This document shows positions 10,050 through 17,950 of a stretch of DNA of 64,000 nucleotides, piece by piece. A program made the position numbers and the translations under genes. The stretch lies in the NCBI GenBank assembly GCA_963695135.1, contig CAVOGA010000002.1:496001-560000 (forward strand), written 5' to 3'. Each line of letters opens with the position of its first letter. The first letter of the stretch is position 1. The DNA is from Marinihelvus sp963695135 (lineage in GTDB: Bacteria; Pseudomonadota; Gammaproteobacteria; Xanthomonadales; SZUA-36). Under the pieces are notes generated by a model. It ran no database searches, was not told the DNA's origin, and saw only the letters and a program-made list of their open reading frames with translations.

Positions 10050-11268
10050 ATCACTGTCCCGGCGGGTAACCCCGACCGTTGATATCGCCGGGGTCAAGGT
10101 CGGCTCTGAGCACCCGGTCATGGTGCAGTCGATGACCAACACGGACACGGAGGATGTCAAGTCCACCGCCCGGCAGGTGGCCGAGCTGGCCCGCGCCGGT
10201 TCCGAGGTGGTGCGCATCACGGTCAATACGGAAAAGGCGGCTGCGGCCGTGCCGGCGATCGTTGAGCGCATGGCGATGATGGGCTGTGATGTGCCGCTGG
10301 TCGGGGACTTTCACTACAACGGCCACACGCTGCTGAAAAAATACCCGGACTGTGCCCGCCTGCTGGCCAAGTACCGCATTAACCCGGGCAACGTGGGCTT
10401 TGGTCGCAAACGCGATGACCAGTTTTCCACCATCGTTGAGCAGGCCATCGAATACGACAAGCCGGTGCGCATCGGCGTGAACTGGGGCAGCCTGGATCAG
10501 AAACTGCTCGCCAGCATGATGGATGCCAACGCGGCCCTGCCGGAGCCGGCTTCCGCGCAGGCGGTGATGCGCGAAGCCCTGGTGGTTTCCGCCCTGCAGA
10601 GCGCCGCCCAGGCCGAAGAAATCGGCCTGGCCCACGACCGCATCCTGCTCTCCGCGAAGGTCAGCGTGGTGCAGGACCTGATCGCGGTATACCGCACGCT
10701 GGCCGCCCGCTGTGATTACCCCCTGCACCTGGGCCTGACCGAAGCCGGTATGGGCAGCAAGGGCATTGTCAGCTCGGCGGCGGCCCTCGCGGTCCTGCTG
10801 CAGGAAGGCATCGGCGATACCATCCGCATTTCGCTGACCCCGGCGCCGGGCCAGGCGCGCACGGACGAGGTGATGGTGGCCCAGGAATTACTGCAGAGCA
10901 TGGGCTTCCGGGCATTTACGCCCATGGTCACCGCCTGCCCGGGCTGTGGCCGCACCACCAGCGAATTTTTCCAGGAGCTGGCCCGTGACACCACGGAGTT
11001 TGTGCGCGCGAAAATGCCCGAGTGGAAGCTGGCCTATCCGGGCGCGGAAAATCTCTCGCTCGCGGTCATGGGCTGCGTGGTGAACGGCCCCGGTGAGAGT
11101 CGTCATGCGGATATCGGCATTTCCCTGCCGGGCACCGGCGAGGCCCCGGTGGCGCCGGTATTCATCGACGGCGAGAAAAGCGTAACGCTGCGGGGTGACA
11201 GCTTGACCCAGGAGTTTCTCGAGCTGATCGAGGGCTACGTCAAAACCCGCTACGCGCCGCGCAACTGA
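10039..11268 (+). CDS. ispG: 4-hydroxy-3-methylbut-2-en-1-yl diphosphate synthase (long form)
   Basis: IspG (GcpE) reductively opens 2-C-methyl-D-erythritol 2,4-cyclodiphosphate to HMBPP in the MEP isoprenoid pathway. The N-terminal TIM barrel starts with the family block VGSEHPVMVQSMTNTDTED. The [4Fe-4S] ligands are in CPGCGRTTSEF and GCVVNGPGE near the C-terminus. At about 409 residues it is the long form found in Xanthomonadales and alphaproteobacteria, not the roughly 370-residue E. coli form; the extra length lies before the cluster domain. Two adjacent ATGs (10039 and 10042) are possible starts, with AAAGG 6-9 bases upstream. The start overlaps the pgsA end and the stop overlaps the next ATG (TGATG). 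Confidence 0.96.
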   Translation: MMSESLSRRVTPTVDIAGVKVGSEHPVMVQSMTNTDTEDVKSTARQVAELARAGSEVVRITVNTEKAAAAVPAIVERMAMMGCDVPLVGDFHYNGHTLLKKYPDCARLLAKYRINPGNVGFGRKRDDQFSTIVEQAIEYDKPVRIGVNWGSLDQKLLASMMDANAALPEPASAQAVMREALVVSALQSAAQAEEIGLAHDRILLSAKVSVVQDLIAVYRTLAARCDYPLHLGLTEAGMGSKGIVSSAAALAVLLQEGIGDTIRISLTPAPGQARTDEVMVAQELLQSMGFRAFTPMVTACPGCGRTTSEFFQELARDTTEFVRAKMPEWKLAYPGAENLSLAVMGCVVNGPGESRHADIGISLPGTGEAPVAPVFIDGEKSVTLRGDSLTQEFLELIEGYVKTRYAPRN

Positions 11269-12095
11269 TGACGCGTTCCCAGGGCAAAGCACGGGACACG
11301 GTCCCGGCAGCTGAGCGGGCCGACAAACACCGCTGCTACCAGCTCGCGGTCCAGGACGTGGTCACCGAGGTCGATTTTATCGAGGAGACCTGGGGCCAGC
11401 TGCGCGACCGGCCGCTGGAATTGCTCCGCGAAGATTTCTGCGGCACCGCCAACACCGCCTGCGAGTGGGTTCGGCGCGGTGATCGGCACCGGGCGATCGG
11501 TGTCGACCTTGACGGCGACGTGCTGGAGTGGGGCAGGGTGCACAACCTGGCCCGCCTCGACGAGCGACAGCGCGAGCGCATCCAGCTGATCGAGGCCGAT
11601 GTCTGCGCGGGCACCGCGCGCGCGCCGGACGTGGTGCTGGCCATGAACTTCAGCTACTACCTGCTCATGGAGCGCGCCCGGCTGGGCGCATATTTCCGTT
11701 CGGTGCACGATAACCTGGTCGCCGACGGGGTGTTCTTTCTCGATGCCTACGGCGGTTACGAGGCGCCGATGGTGCTGGAGGAGCAGCGCGAGTGCGATGG
11801 CTTCACCTACGTGTGGGAGCAGGCTTCCTTTAACCCGATCGATTCACGCATGGAATGCCGCATCCACTTTGATTTTCCGGACGGCAGTCGCATGCAGGAT
11901 GCGTTCCGCTATCACTGGCGCCTGTGGACACTGCCGGAACTGCGTGAACTGCTGCTGGAGGCCGGTTTCCGCAAGGCCACGGTCTACTGGGAAGGCACCG
12001 ACGAAGAGAGCGGCGAGGGCAACGGCATCTACGAACCCAGCGAAGTGGGTGATGCCGATCCCGGGTGGGTCTGTTACCTGGTGGCGGAGAAATAG
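11268..12095 (+). CDS. class I SAM-dependent methyltransferase
   Basis: A 275-residue protein of the class I SAM-methyltransferase fold. Motif I is degenerate (LREDFCGTANTACEW, about 52-66), followed by the acidic motif II (AIGVDLDGDVLEW) and a motif near DVVLAMNFSYYLLMERA. The C-terminal half (FDFPDGSRMQDAFRYHWRLW, ELRELLLEAGF) is typical of small-molecule or cofactor methyltransferases that end in a beta hairpin. The start codon overlaps the ispG stop, so it is translated from the same mRNA. A ubiquinone or isoprenoid link is tempting because of ispG, but nothing in the sequence proves it. The substrate is unknown. Confidence 0.8.
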   Translation: MTRSQGKARDTVPAAERADKHRCYQLAVQDVVTEVDFIEETWGQLRDRPLELLREDFCGTANTACEWVRRGDRHRAIGVDLDGDVLEWGRVHNLARLDERQRERIQLIEADVCAGTARAPDVVLAMNFSYYLLMERARLGAYFRSVHDNLVADGVFFLDAYGGYEAPMVLEEQRECDGFTYVWEQASFNPIDSRMECRIHFDFPDGSRMQDAFRYHWRLWTLPELRELLLEAGFRKATVYWEGTDEESGEGNGIYEPSEVGDADPGWVCYLVAEK

Positions 12096-12099
12096 CGTC

Positions 12100-12924
12100 C
12101 TAGGTCGCCTCCGCCGCCGACAGCCACTCGCCATTGACCTCCAGGGTTTCCCCCGGGGCCTGCAACTGCTTCACCTCGAAGGCCTCCGGCCGCCGCGCCA
12201 CGATAAACAACTGCCGTCCGCCCTCCGCCCGTCGCGCCTGCGCAACCAGCACGCCGCTGCCGGCCTGCCCGCTGCCGGTCAGTTCGAGTGCCTGCATGGG
12301 CTCAAGGGGCGCATCGCCGTCCACGTAACCGGTCCAGGGGTGACGCTTGAGTTTGCCCAGGTAGCGGGTTCGCGCGATGACCTCCTGGCCGGGAAAGCAT
12401 CCCTTGCGAAAGTTCAGGGCGCCGATGACGTCCTCGCCCAGCATCTGGGGCAGAAACTGTTCCGTGGTCGTTTCGTCCAGCCATACCACGCCCAGGGCGA
12501 GGTGGCGCGCCGCGATATGCTCGGCGGCCAGCGGGTCGGGAGCCGGTGCGGCGTCTCCGGAGACGATGCCCAGGGCAACGCCGGGCAATGGCACGAGGGC
12601 GTCCAGCAGGGCATCCTGGTTGTCCAGGGAGACGACCGCGAGCGTGGTATCCACGGTGATCTCCACCTTGTCCCGGAAGCGAAAGCGCAGCAGGTAGGCG
12701 GCGAGAGATTCGGCCAGGGACCGGTGACACACGGCGCGCAGGCCGCCTTCGACCGCCTGCACCAGCAACAGGGCCATGACGCGTCCCTTGGGCTGGCACA
12801 GCGCGGCGAAGGTGCAATCGCCGGGCGCCAGCGCCTTGATGTCAGCGGTGAGTTGATTGTGCAGGAAAACGTCCGCATCTCTTCCAGTAAGCGTGATGAC
12901 GGACAGGTCTTGTAGTCTTATCAT
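12100..12924 (-). CDS. ygfZ: folate-binding protein YgfZ
   Basis: YgfZ is a GcvT-like tetrahydrofolate-binding protein needed for the repair or assembly of some Fe-S proteins, including MiaB. The diagnostic motif KGCFPGQEVIART (about residues 172-184) holds the conserved Cys. The N-terminal segment VFLHNQLTADIKAL matches the GcvT/YgfZ folate fold, and the 274-residue length is slightly under that of E. coli YgfZ. It is convergent with the methyltransferase gene (4-base gap) and divergent from the DUF1674/sdh cluster, with 268 bases between. Standing next to Fe-S-rich succinate dehydrogenase fits its role but is only suggestive. Confidence 0.92.
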   Translation of the reverse strand: MIRLQDLSVITLTGRDADVFLHNQLTADIKALAPGDCTFAALCQPKGRVMALLLVQAVEGGLRAVCHRSLAESLAAYLLRFRFRDKVEITVDTTLAVVSLDNQDALLDALVPLPGVALGIVSGDAAPAPDPLAAEHIAARHLALGVVWLDETTTEQFLPQMLGEDVIGALNFRKGCFPGQEVIARTRYLGKLKRHPWTGYVDGDAPLEPMQALELTGSGQAGSGVLVAQARRAEGGRQLFIVARRPEAFEVKQLQAPGETLEVNGEWLSAAEAT

Positions 12925-13192
12925 GTCGTAACGCTATCACAGTGACCGTATTCGGTCGTTTATTTCGGGATACCCATCGTGCGCCGGCCACCAGCACCGC
13001 ACGTCGTCCCGGCACCACCAGGTTTCACCCCGCACCGGGGTCCGGGCCGGGGGCAAAAGGCACGTCGCCCTCACGTCTCCTTGATGGAGGCAAAAACGGC
13101 CTTCACAAGGCGCTTTGCGGTTGCCTTGCGACCCCGGGTTCAGTAGGCTTGCACCACCTCTTCGGTGGCGCTAAATCAAGGCATCGTCAGCT

Positions 13193-13387
13193 ATGAGCAG
13201 CAAGGACACCGTAAATTCCGACGGGCGCTCCCAGGACAATGAAGTGAACCAGGAAGGGCATGACTCCTCCGGCAGTGAGCCGGCCGCCCGTGACCCGGAC
13301 AAGGTTCGCGAAATCGGCGGCCGCAAGGGCCCGGACCCGACCCGCTACGGCGACTGGGAAAAGGCCGGTCGATGTATCGATTTCTGA
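13193..13387 (+). CDS. DUF1674 / SDHAF4-family succinate dehydrogenase assembly factor
   Basis: A 64-residue protein whose C-terminal third carries the DUF1674 signature: EIGGRKGPDPTRYGDWEKAG, then RCIDF. This family includes eukaryotic SDHAF4 (Sdh8), which binds flavinated SdhA and helps it join SdhB. The first 35 residues are hydrophilic and disordered-looking. The gene lies 92 bases before sdhC, heading the cluster, which supports a role in SDH assembly here. No strong ribosome-binding site is visible before the ATG. The family call is firm because the motif is nearly invariant; the assembly function is taken from the eukaryotic homologue. Confidence 0.88.
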   Translation: MSSKDTVNSDGRSQDNEVNQEGHDSSGSEPAARDPDKVREIGGRKGPDPTRYGDWEKAGRCIDF

Positions 13388-13479
13388 ACCGCTAAAGCGT
13401 CTTTGCAGACCCTTTTAACACCCCGGGCAAACCGCCCAACGTCACACGGCAGCCCCGGCGCGGCCAGGCAGGCACGAAA

Positions 13480-13872
13480 ATGAGCAAGCAACCCAAGCAA
13501 CGACCCACATCGCCCTACATGCTGGGCAGCTACTACCGGTTCGAATTTCCAACGATACTCTCGTTGAGCTTCCGGATGACCGGTATTTTCTTTGCCCTGC
13601 TGATGACGCCGCTGGCGTGCCTGTGGGTGCTTATGCTGGCGCTGGGTCCGGAGACTTTTGCTTCCATGCAGGGCTTCATGGGCAGCTGGGCGGGTAAAGT
13701 CATCGGCTGGGCCTCCGCGCTCGTGGTGTGCTATCACCTGTGCGCGGGAATCCGCCACCTGGCCTGGGATTCCGGGCGTTTCCTGGAGAAGCCGCAGATC
13801 CGTTCAACGGGTGTCGTGACGGTGATCGCGACCCTGGTCCTGTGGATCTTCACACTGTGGGTGGCATCATGA
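13480..13872 (+). CDS. sdhC: succinate dehydrogenase cytochrome b556 subunit
   Basis: SdhC is one of the two membrane anchors of complex II that bind haem b and ubiquinone. The 130-residue protein has the family N-terminus (RPTSPYMLGSYYRFEFPTILSLSFRMTG, split here: PTSPYMLGSYYRFEF then ILSLSFRMTG) and three transmembrane helices. The haem ligand His lies in YHLCAGIRHLAWD (about residues 86-98). The stop overlaps the sdhD start (ATGA), so the two are coupled. The order sdhC-sdhD-sdhA-sdhB is the standard one. Confidence 0.95.
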   Translation: MSKQPKQRPTSPYMLGSYYRFEFPTILSLSFRMTGIFFALLMTPLACLWVLMLALGPETFASMQGFMGSWAGKVIGWASALVVCYHLCAGIRHLAWDSGRFLEKPQIRSTGVVTVIATLVLWIFTLWVAS

Positions 13873-14201
13873 GCGCCGGTGCAAAGGACTGGATGCGCCA
13901 GCGCGTCAGCGCGGTGCTGCTCATTCCCCTCAGCCTGTGGCTGCTGTGGGCGGGCGCCACGCTGGCAGGCGCGGACTATGACACCACGACGCGTTTTTTC
14001 TCCGCGCCGTTACACGCGATAGCAGCATCTCTGCTCGCGGTGATTGGACTTTTTCATACGCAGAAAGGCACCCAGGGCATTATCGAAGATTATGCGCCTG
14101 AGTCCCTGCAAACCCTTTTGTCCCTGGTCTCCAAGGCGGGGTGCACGATCGGCGCGATCGTTGTGCTCTACACCATGGCCAGGCTGACCCTCGGAGCTTA
14201 A
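13869..14201 (+). CDS. sdhD: succinate dehydrogenase membrane anchor subunit
   Basis: SdhD is the second membrane anchor of complex II. The 110-residue protein has three hydrophobic helices and the N-terminal motif DWMRQRVSAVLL, in which the Arg is part of the quinone/haem environment in this family. The haem-facing His is probably in GLFHTQKGTQGIIEDY (about residue 65). It overlaps sdhC by 4 bases and ends 3 bases before sdhA. Sequence conservation in this subunit is low, so position and topology carry part of the call. Confidence 0.93.
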   Translation: MSAGAKDWMRQRVSAVLLIPLSLWLLWAGATLAGADYDTTTRFFSAPLHAIAASLLAVIGLFHTQKGTQGIIEDYAPESLQTLLSLVSKAGCTIGAIVVLYTMARLTLGA

Positions 14202-14204
14202 GGC

Positions 14205-15997
14205 ATGAGCCAGGCCTATCCCCTGATTGAACACGAATACGACGTGGTGGTCGTCGGCGCCGGCGGCGCCGGACTGCGCTCCACCATGGGCATGGCGGCG
14301 ACGGGCCTGTCGACCGCCTGCATCAGCAAGCTGTTTCCGACCCGCAGCCACACGGTGGCTGCCCAGGGCGGCATGTCCGCGGCCCTCGGCAATATGGGCG
14401 AGGACGACTGGCGCTGGCACATGTACGACACGATCAAGGGCTCCGACTGGCTCGGCGACCAGGATGCGATCGAATACATGTGCCGCGAGGCGATTCCCTC
14501 GGTAATCGAACTGGAGCACTTTGGCGTGCCGTTTTCGCGCACCGAGGAGGGCAAGATCTACCAGCGGCCCTTCGGTGGCATGACCACGCACTACGGTGAA
14601 GGCACGGCGCAGCGCACCTGCGCGGCCGCGGACCGTACCGGTCACGCGATCCTGCACACGCTGTACCAGCAGTCGCTCGCGCACAACGCGGAATTTTTTA
14701 TCGAGTACTACGCCATCGATCTGCTGATGGACGAGGAGGGCGCCTGCCGTGGCGTGCTGGCCTGGGATCTGTCGGACGGCACCCTGCACCTGTTCCGCTC
14801 GCACGCGGTGATCCTGGCCACCGGCGGCTTCGGACGCTGCTACTTCTCTGCGACCTCGGCGCATACCTGCACCGGCGACGGCAACGGCATGGTGATGCGG
14901 GCCGGGCTGCCCATGCAGGACATGGAGTTTGTCCAGTTTCACCCCACCGGGGTGTACGGCGCCGGCGTGCTGATCACCGAGGGCGTGCGCGGGGAAGGGG
15001 GCTTTCTGACCAACTCCGAGGGCGAGCGCTTCATGGAGCGCTATGCGCCGAACGCGAAGGACCTGGCGTCCCGCGACGTGGTCAGCCGTTCCATGACCAT
15101 CGAAATCCGCGAGGGCAGGGGCGTCGGTCCGAAAGGCGATCACATCTACCTGAACCTGCAACACCTGGGCAGGGAAGTGATCGAGGAGCGCCTGCCGGGC
15201 ATCGCCGAGACCGCCAAGGTGTTTGCCGGCGCCGATGTGAGCAAGGACCCGATTCCCGGTGCTGCCCACGGTGCATTACAACATGGGCGGTATCCCGACC
15301 AATTACCACGGCGAAGTCGTGACCCTGAAAGACGGCAACCCTGACCACGTGGTGCCGGGCCTGTTTGCGATCGGCGAGGCCGGCTGCATTTCCGTGCATG
15401 GCGCCAACCGGCTGGGTTCCAACTCGCTGCTGGACCTGATCGTCTTCGGCCGGGCCGTGGCGCATCGCTGTCAGAAGGTCATCAAGCCAAATACGCCGCA
15501 TCCGGCGACACCAAAGGCGTCCCTGGACAAGGCCCTCGGAGAATTCGACCGGCTCCGGCACGCTTCCGGCGAGCTGAGCACCGCCGAGCATCCGTGAGAA
15601 CATGCAAAGCGTGATGCAGAGCAATGCGGCGGTGTTCCGCTCCAGCGAAACGCTGGCCGAAGGCGTCCGGCTGATGCAGGACGTTTACACCTCGTTCGAT
15701 CAGGTCGGCATCAAGGACCGCTCGCTGGTGTGGAACTCGGACCTGGCGGAAACGCTGGAGCTGCGCAACCTGCTGGGCTGCGCCCAGGCCACCATGGTGG
15801 CGGCGGAGAACCGCAAGGAGAGCCGCGGCGCGCACGCGCACGAGGACTACCCGGAGCGGGATGATGAGAACTGGATGAAACATTCCCTGCAGTGGGTGGA
15901 TGAGCGTGGCACGGTCAGCATCGATTACCGTCCCGTGCATATGTATACCCTGACCGATGATGTTGAAGTGGTGCCGCCCAAGGCACGCGTGTACTGA
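14205..15997 (+). CDS. sdhA: succinate dehydrogenase flavoprotein subunit, two frameshifts
   Basis: SdhA oxidises succinate to fumarate with covalently bound FAD. Visible features: the FAD dinucleotide-binding motif VVVGAGGAGLRSTMG (about 14-28); SHTVAAQGGMSAALGN with the flavinylated His (about residue 49); the catalytic region HPTGVYGAGVLITEGVRGEGG; and NMGGIPTNYHGEV, GANRLGSNSLLDLIVFG. The frame breaks at about G15258 (PIPVLPTVHYNMGG restored by removing one G) and at C15589 (TAEIRENMQ restored by removing one C). Corrected length is 596 residues, matching E. coli SdhA (588). Both breaks are inside conserved sequence, so I treat them as errors. sdhE, downstream, encodes the protein that flavinylates it. 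Confidence 0.95.
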
Positions 15998-16016
15998 GTT
16001 CGAGGAGCGCTTAATC

Positions 16017-16805
16017 ATGTTGCAGCTACGTTTACCGAAAAACTCCCGTATCCAGGAAGGGCGCGTATTCAAGTCCGCGGAGGGCGCCAAACACGTCAAG
16101 ACCATCCGCCTGTACCGCTGGGACCCGGATTCCGGCGAGAACCCGCGCCTGGACAGCTACCAGGTTGACCTGGACGACTGCGGGCCGATGCTGCTGGATG
16201 CCATCAACAAGATCAAAAATGAAATCGACCCGACCGTGACCTACCGGCGTTCCTGCCGCGAGGGCATCTGCGGCTCCTGCGCCATGAACATTGACGGCAA
16301 GAACGGGCTGGCCTGCACGACCTCGCTGTCCGAGCTGGACGACGAGATCACCATCTACCCCTTGCCGCACCTGCCGGTCGTCAAGGACCTGGTGCCGGAC
16401 ATGTCCGGATTTTACGAGCAGTACGCCAGCATCAAGCCGTGGATCCGGGCAACGAAAAAGCCGGTGGAGGAGGGCGAGCGGCTGCAATCACCTGAGCAGC
16501 GTGAGCACCTTGACGGCCTTTACGAGTGCATTCTCTGCGCCTGTTGCCAGACCTCCTGCCCCAGTTACTGGTGGAACGGCGACAAGTATCTCGGCCCCGC
16601 GATCCTGCTGCAGGCGTACCGCTGGTTGGCGGACACGCGCGACGAGGACCGGGAAAGCCGGCTGGATTACCTGGATGATGCCTACCGGCTGTATCGCTGC
16701 CATACGATTCTCAGCTGCACCTCGGCCTGTCCCAAGGGACTGAACCCCGGCCTGGCGATTGCCGAGACCAAGAAGATGCTGCTGGACCGCAAGAAAGCGG
16801 CCTGA
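16017..16805 (+). CDS. sdhB: succinate dehydrogenase iron-sulfur subunit
   Basis: SdhB carries electrons from FAD to ubiquinone through three clusters. The [2Fe-2S] ligands are in SCREGICGSCAMNIDGKNGL plus the following Ala-Cys; the [4Fe-4S] and [3Fe-4S] ligands are in ECILCACCQTSCPSYWWN and CHTILSCTSACPKGLNP. The start is ATG 16017, with GAGGAG ten bases before it, giving the usual MLQLRLPKNSR beginning; 262 residues, slightly longer than E. coli. It follows sdhA by 19 bases. Confidence 0.97.
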   Translation: MLQLRLPKNSRIQEGRVFKSAEGAKHVKTIRLYRWDPDSGENPRLDSYQVDLDDCGPMLLDAINKIKNEIDPTVTYRRSCREGICGSCAMNIDGKNGLACTTSLSELDDEITIYPLPHLPVVKDLVPDMSGFYEQYASIKPWIRATKKPVEEGERLQSPEQREHLDGLYECILCACCQTSCPSYWWNGDKYLGPAILLQAYRWLADTRDEDRESRLDYLDDAYRLYRCHTILSCTSACPKGLNPGLAIAETKKMLLDRKKAA

Positions 16806-16823
16806 TCAGCGCATTCAACGCTT

Positions 16824-17066
16824 ATGAATGAAGGCGAACTTCGCCTGAAGCGGCTGCGCTGGCTGAGCCGGCGCGGCATGCGCGAGCTGGAAATCCTGCT
16901 GGAACGTTTTCTCCTACGCGAGTCCACGCCCTTGTCCGACGGCGCCTGGCCGGAATTCGAGGCACTCTTGGACTGTGAAGACGACCGGCTCTGGGACTGG
17001 TTCCAGGGGCGCAGCGACGCCGACTCGGAACCCTTTGAGGACATTATCGCCGCCATCCGGCGGTGA
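16824..17066 (+). CDS. sdhE: FAD assembly factor SdhE
   Basis: SdhE (YgfY/CptB) is a small cytoplasmic protein that binds SdhA and promotes covalent attachment of FAD. The 80-residue sequence carries the invariant RGMRELEILLERF block (about residues 18-30), in which the RGxxE motif contacts SdhA. It lies 18 bases after sdhB and overlaps the next gene by 4 bases. With the DUF1674 protein at the other end, this cluster encodes two different SDH assembly factors. Confidence 0.93.
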   Translation: MNEGELRLKRLRWLSRRGMRELEILLERFLLRESTPLSDGAWPEFEALLDCEDDRLWDWFQGRSDADSEPFEDIIAAIRR

Positions 17067-17503
17067 GCACGACGCGCCCATTCAACTGCATGCCGGCTAT
17101 CCGAAGCAGTTGGCCGTACTTGCTTGCCATGCTGCTATGTCCCGCTGCCTTGGCGGCTGTCACTTTGCCTGGTTACAAGCCCATGATTACCGCGACGATG
17201 TTCGCGGCCATTGTGATGATCTGCGGTCACTGGTTATGGGTCACGCTACGGGCGCCTGATTCAAGACTGAGGATTTTTCCGGACGGGGCCGTTTATCACC
17301 GCCAGGCACACAGCGCCTATGTTCGTGGACAACTCGGGCCGCGCTCATGGCAACGCTCGTGCTGTGTCTGCGTGCAGGTGTGCTTCCCGTGGGGTTCAGA
17401 GAACTTCGTGATTTTTCCGGGTCGCCAGGGTCCGGACGAATTTCGACGTTTACGGGTTTGGCTCCGGCATTCGCGAACTGAAACTTCTTTGGTCAACTTC
17501 TGA
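17063..17503 (+). CDS. YgfX/CptA-like membrane protein
   Basis: A 146-residue protein with two N-terminal hydrophobic segments (LLAMLLCPAALAAVTL and MFAAIVMICGHWLWV), then a soluble tail ending GPDEFRRLRVWLRHS. The two-helix hairpin followed by a small beta domain and the xxFRRLRVWLR ending are the hallmarks of YgfX (CptA), the inner-membrane protein whose gene pairs with sdhE in gammaproteobacteria. It starts with GTG overlapping the sdhE stop (GTGA). YgfX was reported as a toxin-like inhibitor of FtsZ/MreB; how general that is remains debated, so I give only the family. Two extra Cys pairs (CCVCVQVC) in the tail are unusual. Confidence 0.72.
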   Translation: MSTTRPFNCMPAIRSSWPYLLAMLLCPAALAAVTLPGYKPMITATMFAAIVMICGHWLWVTLRAPDSRLRIFPDGAVYHRQAHSAYVRGQLGPRSWQRSCCVCVQVCFPWGSENFVIFPGRQGPDEFRRLRVWLRHSRTETSLVNF

Positions 17504-17950
17504 GCGTCTGAACCTGACGGCGTCCTGGGCAGGGGACTTGTCGATTAAGCTGAAATCACTCACCCCGTGCTCCATCCATAACTGCGTATAATGTATATTA
17601 TGTTAAATAAGATACGCAGGGATGAGCCCCTGGTGTGTTTATTCGGGGTTCTGTGTCGTCTACGCCAGCCGCTGACGGTCCATGCTTTTAGCTGATCCTG
17701 CACTCGCGTGGTCTCTGACAGTACCCCCGATGAGCCCGGATCCCACTTTGACTTGTTTGCACATCAGGGGTTTTTGTTAATAAAACGTCCGAAATAAAAT
17801 ACGTAAATACAATCTGCTAGCGGATTAACTTAAGGAATATTCTTGTTGAGTGACACATACCGTCGTGGTCATCACGGACGGTTTTCCCACTTCAGGCACC
17901 GGTCGGGAAAACTTGATTGATTCCTCACTGCCAATGCGTACCCTGTGCGC
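17504..17950 (+). other. 447-base non-coding region before the TonB receptor
   Basis: No convincing gene. The centre is AT-rich compared with its surroundings and holds the inverted repeat listed separately. Near the receptor gene, TTGTTAATAAAACG and a run of A/T (about 17775-17840) could contain a promoter. I see no T-tailed terminator for the sdh transcript. Confidence 0.6.
17582..17619. promoter_or_regulatory. inverted repeat with AT-rich centre, possible operator
   Basis: CTGCGTAT (17582-17589) and ATACGCAG (17612-17619) are perfect inverted arms around a 22-base AT-only-like centre that itself contains ATAAT...ATTAT arms and a TATAAT hexamer at 17587-17592. The layout (arms flanking a -10-like box) would suit a repressor site. 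It lies 330 bases before the receptor start and just after the sdhE-ygfX transcript, so the target is uncertain. Confidence 0.45.

Noticed and set aside
12942..13196. Open frame of 84 codons before the DUF1674 gene
   Set aside because: Low-complexity Pro/Thr/Gly composition, no ribosome-binding site, no family; the region fits a divergent promoter.
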